Positions 56,097-64,000 of a DNA stretch of 64,000 bases are shown in pieces. A model generated the notes under the pieces. That model ran no database searches and was not told the origin of the DNA. It saw nothing but the letters and a program-made list of their open reading frames with translations. Positions within the stretch are counted from its first letter, which is position 1; every line of letters starts with the position of its first letter. The DNA comes from Marinomonas algicola (GTDB taxonomy: Bacteria; Pseudomonadota; Gammaproteobacteria; Pseudomonadales; Marinomonadaceae): contig NZ_CP061941.1 of NCBI RefSeq assembly GCF_014805825.1, positions 3,286,001-3,350,000 of the forward strand. The letters are read 5' to 3'. The position numbers and the translations under genes were made by a program.

Positions 56097-56816
56097 ATGC
56101 GAGATTTATTATCGATACGTTCTTACTCAAAAATATTACGCAAACATAAGCACTCTTATTATCAACTAGTCCTCCCCTTACAAGGGTTTATCGAAATCAC
56201 AATACAAAATAAAACCCTTCGAATTCGATTAGGGGATTGCTGCGTCATTAAAAGTGAGCAGTTCCATTCCTTTAAAGCCGATGAGGAATCTCGCTTTATT
56301 GTCGCCGACTTAGAGCAATTGCCGCCGCATTTTATAGAAAACAATGTGTGTGTGTTTTCTATTTCTTCTCCGTTAAAAGCGTACCTCTACTTTTTAGACA
56401 GCCAATTACAGCACCGTATTAATGACGAAATAGAAAAGCAAAGTTTGGATTTATTTAAACGTCTATTAGAGAGACAAAGCCTAAATCATCAAAAAGACGA
56501 TAGAATAGAAAAGGTATTACATGAAATACAGCAAGATCTTTCTTACAAATGGACAATTAAGGAGTTTGCTAACCTAGCTTGTTTGAGTTTGAGCCAATTT
56601 AAGGCGGTTTTTCAAAACAACCTAGGCATGTCTCCTATGCAATATTTGACCATAAAACGAATGGAAAAAGCGCAAGCGCTGCTTGTTCATACTGATACGC
56701 CGCTCTCTATCATTGCAGAATTAACTGGCTACAAGGACACAGCGACATTCGGTAGGCGCTTTACCCTGCATTTTGGCCAACCCCCAAAAACCTATGCTAA
56801 AAATCATAAGTCCTAA
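56097..56816 (+). CDS. AraC-family transcriptional regulator
   Basis: A 239-aa regulator with a short cupin sensor (HSYYQLVLPLQGFIEITIQ; GDCCVIKSEQFHSFKADEE) and a C-terminal AraC domain (WTIKEFANLACLSLSQFKAVFQ; LSIIAELTGYKDTATFGRRFTLHFG). Divergent from the lipoprotein and ABC exporter genes, which may be its targets. Confidence 0.9.
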   Translation: MRDLLSIRSYSKILRKHKHSYYQLVLPLQGFIEITIQNKTLRIRLGDCCVIKSEQFHSFKADEESRFIVADLEQLPPHFIENNVCVFSISSPLKAYLYFLDSQLQHRINDEIEKQSLDLFKRLLERQSLNHQKDDRIEKVLHEIQQDLSYKWTIKEFANLACLSLSQFKAVFQNNLGMSPMQYLTIKRMEKAQALLVHTDTPLSIIAELTGYKDTATFGRRFTLHFGQPPKTYAKNHKS

Positions 56817-56943
56817 CAAGCCATAAGCGCTAGCAAACCATAAAGCGTGTCTAAAAATCCAATTACGGACTCTAGAAATGTGTCATACCAATAAAGGAAT
56901 GACGCTTCTTGTCGACGTTAATTTCAGGACGATTAGATTCAGT

Positions 56944-57393
56944 CTATTTTTCTTTCGTTAAATGCAGAAAGATACCCAATGAAGAAAGCAATAACGCCGT
57001 ACTGGAAATGATCGCAACAGGGTAATATAAGTTCCCGGCTAAATCTAACTGACTATATTTAATCACCATAATCAGCCCCTCTAAAGACAGAGCAATGCAT
57101 ACCGTTCCAATGAACCTTGGAATGGTTCTTCTCAAGCTTACTACAGCATCTTCATCGTCCTCCTCACTGGAATACTCTTTATTAATCACCAAAGCAAGCT
57201 CGAATACAGCTAACGCAATTATCCCTGTATTGATGCTTTTAAGAAAAATCTCCATTACATCCTGACCATTCATAATGCCAACAACAAGTGAACTCACTAA
57301 TGAAAAAACAATAGCAATAGCCAGTCCAAAAAAGGTAAAAGCGAACAGCTTTGCAAACACACTGCGTATAATTAAAGTAATATTATCGTTCAT
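56944..57393 (-). CDS. Four-helix membrane protein of unknown function
   Basis: A 149-aa protein with about four hydrophobic helices and an acidic cytoplasmic loop (YSSEEDDEDAV). The layout faintly resembles PsiE-type small membrane proteins, but no diagnostic motif is seen. The ribosome-binding site is weak (AGAGAAAAAT). Confidence 0.6.
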   Translation of the reverse strand: MNDNITLIIRSVFAKLFAFTFFGLAIAIVFSLVSSLVVGIMNGQDVMEIFLKSINTGIIALAVFELALVINKEYSSEEDDEDAVVSLRRTIPRFIGTVCIALSLEGLIMVIKYSQLDLAGNLYYPVAIISSTALLLSSLGIFLHLTKEK

Positions 57394-57837
57394 ATTTTTC
57401 TCTATAAGATATGACCTTAGCTAATGACTGACTAATGTCGACTTGTATAAAATTTAAATTTCAGCAGATGATTTTATACTGAGCGTAGATAAGATGTCCC
57501 GATAAACCATAGATTTCCCCAGAGTTTACAAAAAAATGACCCTACTCTTTAAAACGATGCCGCTAACACACAGAGACGCATAGTGCACAGTTTTGATTCC
57601 AATTCTTTCGCATCCTGATGAAATAAATTAAACAAAAAGCAATGAACTATCACCTTAAATTCAGGCCTTTTATTAATCTCAATCAAGACTTATATCAATC
57701 AGGGCTTAGTGCCTGGGATGCTCTGCCAACATATAAATTTACAATATCGGCTTTACAGATTTCAATATCGGCTTTTTAGCCTATTTTATCAATTTTTAAT
57801 AGATACAATTTCATCATTCATTATTGAGGATTTTATC

Positions 57838-58707
57838 GTGTCTACATTCTTAGGTGTACTGGCTCTACTACTGTGGGGCCTATTAGCTTTATTAGGAACA
57901 TTAACGCTTGTTATACCTGCTTTTCAGCTGTTGTTTATGTGCTTTCTTATCTCGGCCTTTATCATGGTTTTTAAACGTTTCATTCAGCATAAGCCTCTGT
58001 TTACGCGTCCTTCGTTAACCGGTCCACAATGGTTTATAGGTATTATAGGACTCTTTGGCTTTCATTTTTGTTATTTCATGGCGCTGCAGTTTGCTCCAGC
58101 CATTGAGGTCAGCTTAATTGTGTATTCGTGGCCGTTATTGCTGACGCTTTTCGTCTCAACCAGTGCCTCTCGCCTCAGTGCGTTAGTTGGTGGAATACTT
58201 GGCTTCCTTGGCATTGCTTGTATCGTGCTAAAAGACAGCCAAATTAATATGGAAGAAGCGTTTTTGTGGGGCTATTTGCTCTCCGCTATTTGTGCAGGAA
58301 TTTGGTCTAGCTACTCTTGGTTTTTATCAAAATCCAAAAGCCATGTTGACGATATCGGCTGGCTATCCCTCGGTGTTGCCATGTTAGCATTTGCGGCTCA
58401 TTTGCAATTTGAAACGGGTCAATGGGAGTTAACTTGGCACCAATGGGTTGGGGTTTTATTACTTGGATTGGGCCCTGTAGGTGGCGCCTTTTATCTATGG
58501 GACATGGGGCTAAAGTACGGTAACCGATCTTTACTGGCATCCTTGAGCTTTAGCACTCCTGCTTTATCCTCTTTTATTCTTTCAACGGCGGGACTCAACC
58601 CTTGGTCTTTTAATATTATTATTGCATTAAGTTTGATCGCTATTGGCGCCATTATCGCGAACAAAAATCTATTGGGCTTCTTACAACTAAAACGAATCCA
58701 CTATTAA
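57838..58707 (+). CDS. DMT-superfamily (EamA) exporter, possibly amino-acid type
   Basis: A 289-aa protein with ten predicted helices and two EamA repeats. The YddG-like features FGFHFCYFMALQFAPAIEVSLIVYSWP and LGLGPVGGAFYLWDMGLKYG suggest export of aromatic amino acids or similar metabolites. The GTG at 57838 is preferred, with TTGAGGATTTTATC before it; the longer reading from 57709 adds 43 residues without membrane-protein character. The 315 bp before the longer reading, 57394-57708, contain nothing else clear. Confidence 0.85.
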   Translation: MSTFLGVLALLLWGLLALLGTLTLVIPAFQLLFMCFLISAFIMVFKRFIQHKPLFTRPSLTGPQWFIGIIGLFGFHFCYFMALQFAPAIEVSLIVYSWPLLLTLFVSTSASRLSALVGGILGFLGIACIVLKDSQINMEEAFLWGYLLSAICAGIWSSYSWFLSKSKSHVDDIGWLSLGVAMLAFAAHLQFETGQWELTWHQWVGVLLLGLGPVGGAFYLWDMGLKYGNRSLLASLSFSTPALSSFILSTAGLNPWSFNIIIALSLIAIGAIIANKNLLGFLQLKRIHY

Positions 58708-59556
58708 TAGTAGTAAGACACTTCTTTGAAAGAAAAATACGTTTTCTCTCGATGTAAACCCTCTTATTTTACCTTATCGAGTAGCAGAAAAACTCCTTGT
58801 AATGACACAAATTGCTTTTGAGTTTTTCTGTTTTTTTTATATTAATTTGGGTAGTGTACACAGCCTCTGATGGGCTCTTTATAAGGCGTTCTAGCTTCCG
58901 CTCAATTATCATCTTAATTTAAAAATTTTAGATTTAATTTTTAATCTTTTACAATTACGTAATTTTAATAATATTAAAAATAACAAATGTGATTCATTAT
59001 AAAAATACCAACCATGAAAATATAAAGGTCAAAAAAAATAATACAATTTATATAGTTTTATGTCATAAATTAATAAATAAATTTATCACTCACATACACC
59101 GTTTCTACTTATCTTTTCAAACCAACAAAACAAAACGCTGTTCATGTCCTTCTAATTTTCATTTTTTTATGTTTTTCGGCTTATTTCATGCCTGATTTGA
59201 CTAAAAAAATGCTTTTCCCCTAAATTTTTCATCAACATAAATTTTTTATCGGGACCTAGAGCGCCTAAAAAAAAACCATTTAAAACTGATTTCAGATTAT
59301 TCTTTATTACCGATAAAATCAGTCTCGATCCCTTTAATAATGCACTGTTTCATAGGAATTGATATTTCTTAAAATGATCTAAATAACGCTTTATTAACTA
59401 TAATTACTTGATACTTAATATTTATTTACAGCATCTACCCGCCCTATAAGGTTAACTCGTAGACTTGAAATCAATTTTTCATAAGGTTAGTGTAAAAGGA
59501 GTATTACAAAGACATTCTTATTTAAAAATAGCAACTAGATAATCAGGAGAGAATCA
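58708..59556. other. Long A+T-rich intergenic region upstream of the polyamine operon
   Basis: About 850 bp with no convincing gene. It contains long A/T runs (for example 58920-59060), an inverted repeat ACTGATTT/AAATCAGT near 59285-59325, and several candidate promoter-like stretches. It probably holds the promoter and leader of the operon that starts at 59557. Confidence 0.5.
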
Positions 59557-60648
59557 GTGACAGGTTCAAATGATGATCGGTTTGTTGTATTTGACCGTGT
59601 TCAGAAAAGTTACGATGGCCGAAATCTTGTCGTTAAAGATCTTAATTTAGAAATAGCTAAAGGTGAGTTTCTTACTATGTTGGGGCCTTCTGGCTCAGGA
59701 AAAACAACCTGCTTAATGATGTTAGCGGGATTTGAAACAGCAACCCATGGAGACATTCTTTTAGATACACAACCCATTAACAATATCCCTCCTTACAAGC
59801 GAGGCATTGGCATGGTATTTCAGAACTATGCATTGTTTCCTCATATGACGGTTGGTGAAAATCTTGCCTTCCCACTATCAGTTCGAAAAATAGGTAAATC
59901 TGAACGAGAAGAGAAAGTAAAGCGAGCACTGGAAATGGTGCAAATGGGAGATTTTGCAAATCGCCGCCCTGCTCAGCTTTCAGGTGGTCAGCAGCAACGA
60001 ATAGCCCTGGCAAGAGCTCTGGTTTTCAACCCTGAGTTAGTATTGATGGATGAGCCTTTGGGCGCTCTAGATAAACAATTAAGAGAGCACATGCAGTTTG
60101 AAATAAAACACCTACATGAACAGTTAGGTATCACCATTGTTTACGTCACCCACGATCAATCCGAGGCCCTTACCATGTCTGATCGCGTTGCGGTATTTGA
60201 TGATGGTCGTATCCAACAGCTCGCCACGCCAGAGGAACTCTATGAACGACCACACAACTCGTTTGTGGCCCAGTTTATTGGAGAAAATAACCGGTTAATG
60301 GGGCATGTAGATAAATTTGACGGCGAAAGCAGTGTTATCACCCTAGATAGCGGAGAAAAAAGCAGCGCCTTAGCCGTAAATTGCGGTCAGGCTGGCTCTA
60401 GAACAATGCTGTCCATTCGCCCTGAGCGCATACGTATCGGTGACCAAGCGACGGAAAACGTAACCAACGCTAAAGTGCTTGAGCTTATTTATCTTGGTGA
60501 TCATATCCGTTGTCGGATGGACGTTCATGGTGACAAACAGTTTATCGCAAAAATCCCAAACTCACCTGAAAGCCAAAGAGTTCATGTCGGTCAAAACATT
60601 AAAATAGGCTGGGCAGCCAGAGACTGCCGAGCACTCAATGCCGACTGA
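59557..60648 (+). CDS. Polyamine-type ABC transporter ATP-binding protein (PotA-like)
   Basis: A 363-aa ATPase with Walker A GPSGSGKTT, Q-loop VFQNYALFPHM, signature LSGGQQQR, Walker B LVLMDEPLGALDK and switch His in YVTHDQSE. A C-terminal TOBE domain follows (SIRPERIRIGD). The start is GTG with ATCAGGAGAGAATCA before it. First gene of an importer operon for polyamine, opine or a similar cation. Confidence 0.9.
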   Translation: MTGSNDDRFVVFDRVQKSYDGRNLVVKDLNLEIAKGEFLTMLGPSGSGKTTCLMMLAGFETATHGDILLDTQPINNIPPYKRGIGMVFQNYALFPHMTVGENLAFPLSVRKIGKSEREEKVKRALEMVQMGDFANRRPAQLSGGQQQRIALARALVFNPELVLMDEPLGALDKQLREHMQFEIKHLHEQLGITIVYVTHDQSEALTMSDRVAVFDDGRIQQLATPEELYERPHNSFVAQFIGENNRLMGHVDKFDGESSVITLDSGEKSSALAVNCGQAGSRTMLSIRPERIRIGDQATENVTNAKVLELIYLGDHIRCRMDVHGDKQFIAKIPNSPESQRVHVGQNIKIGWAARDCRALNAD

Positions 60649-60752
60649 CATAACCGTCATATCTATTAAAAAGTCATAAAAGAAATCCGCTTTCATACTC
60701 CCCAATTGAAGCGGCTGTCATTAAAAGATGGGGATAACAGAAGAGAGGAACT

Positions 60753-61853
60753 ATGGAAATGTCAAAATCTCTAATGGTGGTAAGTACGGTAATGATGTTT
60801 ACGGCAACAGCCGCTATCGCCAAAGACTTAACTATTGTGTCCTGGGGTGGTGCGTATTCGGCATCACAACAAAAAGCGTATCATGACCCTTACATGGTAG
60901 CTCATCCTGATATAAATATTATTAATGATGAAAGTTCCGCTGAAGCCGTCGCAAAATTGCGAGCCATGAATGAAGCCGGAAACGTAACTTGGGATCTAGT
61001 TGATGTTGTGGCATCAGATGCCTTACGTTTATGTGATGAAGGGCTCGCAATGGAACTTGATCATGATGATATCTTAGCAAAAGCACCTGATAATACTGAA
61101 GCATCTGATGATTTTGGCGACCTTATTGTTTCAGAGTGTTTTGTACCGCAAATCGTTTATTCAACTACCGTGGGCTACCGTACCGATTTAGTAGGCCGTA
61201 CTCCACCAACAGATATTTGCGCCATCTTTGATACAAAAACGTACCCAGGTAAAAGAGCATTAGAAAAACGCCCCATTAATAATATGGAATGGGCTCTAAT
61301 GTGTGATGGTGTTAAAAAGGAAGACATCTATTCTGTATTGGAAACAACCGAAGGCCAAGAGCGAGCATTAGCAAAACTAAATACAATTAAAGACGATGTG
61401 ATTTGGTGGTCTGCTGGGGCGGATACACCACAACTGCTGGCGGATGGTGAAGTAGTGATGGGGTCCACATACAACGGGCGCCTATTTTCTGTTATAGAGG
61501 AACAAGGTCAGCCTGTCTCAATGCTTTGGGATGCACAAGTGTTTGATCTTGATGGTTGGATTATTCCCGCAGGCCTTCCAGAAGACCGATTAGAACGTGT
61601 TAAAGACTTTTTGTACTTTGCAACGGACACTCAACGATTAGCAGATCAAGCGAAATACATCTCCTATGGTCCTGCTCGCCAAAGCTCGGCACCATTGGTT
61701 GGCAAACATGCAGAACTAGGTATTGATATGGCACCTCATATGCCAACAGACCCTAATAACGCTAAAAATACCTTCCTCTATAACTATGAATTTTGGGCTG
61801 ATTATCGCGATGATATCGATGCAAAATTTCAAGCATGGTTAGTAAGAAACTAA
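60753..61853 (+). CDS. Polyamine-type ABC transporter binding protein (PotD/PotF-like)
   Basis: A 366-aa periplasmic protein with signal peptide (cleavage near AIA) and the family start LTIVSWGGAYSASQQKAYHDPY. Later DLVDVVASDALRLCDEGL, MGSTYNGRLFSVIEE and DGWIIPAGLPEDRLERVKDFL fit the spermidine/putrescine-binding class. AGAGAGGAACT precedes the ATG. A hairpin follows it before the permease genes. Confidence 0.9.
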   Translation: MEMSKSLMVVSTVMMFTATAAIAKDLTIVSWGGAYSASQQKAYHDPYMVAHPDINIINDESSAEAVAKLRAMNEAGNVTWDLVDVVASDALRLCDEGLAMELDHDDILAKAPDNTEASDDFGDLIVSECFVPQIVYSTTVGYRTDLVGRTPPTDICAIFDTKTYPGKRALEKRPINNMEWALMCDGVKKEDIYSVLETTEGQERALAKLNTIKDDVIWWSAGADTPQLLADGEVVMGSTYNGRLFSVIEEQGQPVSMLWDAQVFDLDGWIIPAGLPEDRLERVKDFLYFATDTQRLADQAKYISYGPARQSSAPLVGKHAELGIDMAPHMPTDPNNAKNTFLYNYEFWADYRDDIDAKFQAWLVRN

Positions 61854-61867
61854 ACCATTCCTTAATT

Positions 61868-61885
61868 GGGCACGCTTGCGTGCCC
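61868..61885 (+). other. Intercistronic hairpin after the polyamine-binding-protein gene
   Basis: GGGCACG (61868-61874) pairs with CGTGCCC (61879-61885) around a CTTG tetraloop. No long U-tract follows. As in the sugar operon near the window start, it separates the binding-protein gene from the permeases and may set their relative expression. Confidence 0.6.
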
Positions 61886-61918
61886 ATGTCTTAACCCAAG
61901 AAGAAGCGATTATAGAAT

Positions 61919-63475
61919 ATGACTAAATCTGAATCTTCAACAACGCCTCTTTCCGCAGATGGCCAGCCTCTAGAGCAAAGCTTGCAACGCGCACTACGCC
62001 GGCAGAAATTAAGAGCGCTAATGCTGGTTTCACCTTTATTACTATTCGTTGCATTAACATTTATTGCCCCCATTGCTGATATGCTCTATCGTTCTGTTGA
62101 TAATCGTATTGTCATGGAGACACTTCCTAGAACGGTTACTACCTTAACGGATTGGCAAGAAAGCGCAGGAAAAATACCTGGAGAGGAAACTTTTGACGCC
62201 TTATATTTTGATCTGTTTTTTGCCGCCGAGTATAAGATTCATACTCGGTTAGGTTCCCGCTTAAATTACCAACAAACAGGAATATCCTCACTATTTCGCA
62301 AAACTGGCCGCCGCGTAGGTCGTTTCGATACGGATGAAATTACGGATCAATTTATTAACTTAAACCTTCAATGGAAACAATCTGAGTTCTGGGTTGCATT
62401 AAGCCAAACCTCTGACTTCACTAAAAAGCTGCCATTGACAGCCTCTATTTGGACAGATTGGAAACAGCTGCTTATTCATGATGAAAAAGATGTTTCAAAA
62501 GAAAAACCAGAAGATGTACTTTATTACGCACTGTATTTAGATTTAATAAAGGCTGGGAATGAAAACCTTAGAGCCGACTTCTCTTGGTGGTCACAAACAG
62601 TGGCCGCCGCCAAAGGTTTCGAATCCATAAATATGATTGAACAATTCCAATCGGCAGACAAGGACTGGACTTCAAATGAAGTATGGGGGGCTATAAAACG
62701 CTTTTCCCCTGCCATAACAGATGGTTATTTCCTCAATGCATTAGACATGAAAAAAACCATCGATGGTGCTGAAGCAAAACCAGAAAATGTACAAATTTAT
62801 AAGCTACTTTTTGTTCGAACGTTAGTGATGTCTATGGTCATTATGATCTCTTGTATCTTACTGGCTTATCCTTTGGCATATTTGCTGTGCAACTTATCCA
62901 TGCGCAAAGCCAACTTAATTTTAATATTAGTCTTATTGCCGTTTTGGACATCATTATTAGTACGCACATCAGCATGGAAGGTTTTATTACAGCAACAGGG
63001 CGTCATTAACGATTTATTAATTTGGATGAATTTCATTGATGAAGCAAACCGATTAGTAATGATAAATAATCAGGTGGGTACTATCATTGCTATGACGCAT
63101 ATCTTGTTACCCTTCATGATACTGCCTATGTATTCAGTAATGAGAACCATTCCCCCGAGTTATGTTCGTGCAGCAAAATCCCTTGGTGCGACAAACTGGA
63201 CAGCATTCTGGCGAGTATACTTTCCGCAGTCTGTACCAGGAATCGGTGCTGGGTCTATTCTAGTATTCATCATGGCGATTGGTTACTACATTACACCGGC
63301 AATTGTTGGTGGCACCTCAGGCATTATGATTTCCAATCGAATTGCTTACCATATTTCAAGCTCCCTTAACTGGGGATTGGCTTCTGCATTGGGTGCAATT
63401 TTATTGATTGTTGTGATGGTTCTATACTGGCTTTATGACAAATACGTCGGCATTGATAACTTAAAATTAGGATAA
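61919..63475 (+). CDS. Polyamine-type ABC permease (PotB-like) with duplicated insert
   Basis: A 518-aa inner-membrane permease, far longer than the 285 or so residues of PotB. One helix (about 34-55) is followed by about 240 extra residues, then the usual six-helix permease core with the EAA loop (YVRAAKSLGATNWTAFWRVYFP). The extra region repeats itself: TDW at 77 and 179, LYxDL at 95 and 205, QF at 144 and 242, and Trp pairs at 152/158 and 250/256. Related permeases carry a single such insert, so this looks like an internal duplication. The ribosome-binding site is weak. Confidence 0.88.
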   Translation: MTKSESSTTPLSADGQPLEQSLQRALRRQKLRALMLVSPLLLFVALTFIAPIADMLYRSVDNRIVMETLPRTVTTLTDWQESAGKIPGEETFDALYFDLFFAAEYKIHTRLGSRLNYQQTGISSLFRKTGRRVGRFDTDEITDQFINLNLQWKQSEFWVALSQTSDFTKKLPLTASIWTDWKQLLIHDEKDVSKEKPEDVLYYALYLDLIKAGNENLRADFSWWSQTVAAAKGFESINMIEQFQSADKDWTSNEVWGAIKRFSPAITDGYFLNALDMKKTIDGAEAKPENVQIYKLLFVRTLVMSMVIMISCILLAYPLAYLLCNLSMRKANLILILVLLPFWTSLLVRTSAWKVLLQQQGVINDLLIWMNFIDEANRLVMINNQVGTIIAMTHILLPFMILPMYSVMRTIPPSYVRAAKSLGATNWTAFWRVYFPQSVPGIGAGSILVFIMAIGYYITPAIVGGTSGIMISNRIAYHISSSLNWGLASALGAILLIVVMVLYWLYDKYVGIDNLKLG

Positions 63476-63480
63476 TCATT

Positions 63481-64000
63481 ATGAAAACACTACCGTCCTA
63501 CGCCTCTACAAGGGAACGACTTTGGTACTATGGCTTTCGTGTGATTTGTGGGTTCATACTATTTTTTTTGGTAGCCCCTATCATGGTCATTATCCCGTTA
63601 TCGTTCAACGCTCAAGATTTTTTTACCTTTACCAAGGAAATGTTGGCGTTTGAGCCTTCGGGGTATTCACTCAAGCACTATGAAGACTTTTTTACCAACA
63701 GTGATTGGACAAATGCAATATGGAATTCGGTTCGTATTGCGCCCATGGCAACACTCTTATCCGTCGGTTTGGGGACGCTAGCGGCCATTGGGCTAAGTCA
63801 ACCACATGTTCCATTTAAGCGCTTAATAATGGCAATTCTCATCTCACCAATGATTGTGCCTCTGGTAATTTCAGCCGCTGGAATGTACTTCTTTTTTAGC
63901 CGTATCGGTTTACAAGGAACATACTGGGGGGTTGTGTTGGCGCACGCCGTCTTAGGAATTCCATTTGTCATTATTACAGTGACGGCAACATTAGTTGGTT
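63481..64000 (+). CDS. Polyamine-type ABC permease (PotC-like), 5' part only
   Basis: Opens with ATG at 63481 (MKTLPSYASTRERLWYYGFR), five bases after the previous stop, and stays open to the window end for 173 residues. It shows the family opening FFLVAPIMVIIPLSFN, the LKHYEDFFTNSDWTNAIWNS segment, and further helices. It is the second permease of the importer. TTAGGATAATCATT lies before the ATG. Confidence 0.9.
   Translation, partial: MKTLPSYASTRERLWYYGFRVICGFILFFLVAPIMVIIPLSFNAQDFFTFTKEMLAFEPSGYSLKHYEDFFTNSDWTNAIWNSVRIAPMATLLSVGLGTLAAIGLSQPHVPFKRLIMAILISPMIVPLVISAAGMYFFFSRIGLQGTYWGVVLAHAVLGIPFVIITVTATLVG

Noticed and set aside
58989..59195. Possible 68-aa gene in the long A+T-rich gap
   Set aside because: Composition is Asn/Lys/Phe-rich as expected from random A+T-rich DNA, and no ribosome-binding site precedes it.
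1..64000. CRISPR arrays, tRNA or rRNA genes, integrases, transposases
   Set aside because: Looked for on both strands; no regularly spaced repeats, no cloverleaf-like sequence recognised, and no recombinase motifs in any translated frame.

Overview
The window looks like chromosomal DNA of a marine gammaproteobacterium, most plausibly Marinomonas or a close Oceanospirillales relative. This is an inference from gene content (TRAP and ABC uptake systems, an anthranilate dioxygenase of Pseudomonas AntABC type, AhpC/AhpF/KatG, malate synthase G) and moderate base composition; no rRNA or other taxonomic marker is present. No tRNA, rRNA, CRISPR array, insertion sequence or prophage was found. It is a patchwork of small transport, catabolism and stress modules, most with their own regulator beside them.

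Layout. 1-4928: end of a LacI-type regulator, then a sugar ABC importer (binding protein, two permeases, ATPase), with an intergenic hairpin and an interspersed-repeat-like element. 5025-6767: an isolated, visibly A+T-richer KAP-type P-loop NTPase, the best candidate for a laterally acquired gene. 6733-10262: GNAT acetyltransferase, a decayed ORF, and an AraC regulator divergent from an NmrA-like reductase and a DUF1772 membrane protein. 10404-18003: a TRAP importer divergent from antABC and followed by an AraC regulator; the shared promoter region carries an exact 11-nt motif in both orientations. 18189-19575: ArsR regulator and ArsP-type permease around a palindromic operator. 19774-21507: secreted tannase/feruloyl-esterase-like protein. 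21805-30200: iron-siderophore module (TonB receptor, NtaA/DszA-type flavin monooxygenase, AraC regulator, binding protein, two FecCD permeases, ATPase) with a Fur-like box and a shrunken remnant of a siderophore-interacting protein.

30223-38566: diguanylate cyclase; MarR/DUF2798 pair; LysR/NTF2-like pair; azlCD with an XRE-cupin regulator behind a perfect 36-bp palindrome; a small unknown protein; GFA-like protein; outer-membrane barrel. 38910-43347: YjjX-type phosphatase, YHS protein, gamma-glutamyltransferase, cytochrome b561 and YceI. 43512-51491: oxidative-stress and glyoxylate block (ahpF, ahpC, glcB, ACT protein, katG); ahpC and ahpF share a 37-bp upstream element with OxyR-like spacing. 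51580-58707: heterodimeric ABC exporter, an orphan lipoprotein, AraC regulator, small membrane protein, DMT exporter. 59557-64000: polyamine-type ABC importer (ATPase, binding protein, permeases; the last gene is cut by the window end). Its first permease carries an internally duplicated extra domain.

No obviously new multi-gene system is present. The items most worth a second look are the KAP NTPase, the duplicated insert in the polyamine permease, the 36-bp palindrome before azlCD, the shared ant/TRAP promoter motif and the monooxygenase-linked siderophore cluster.
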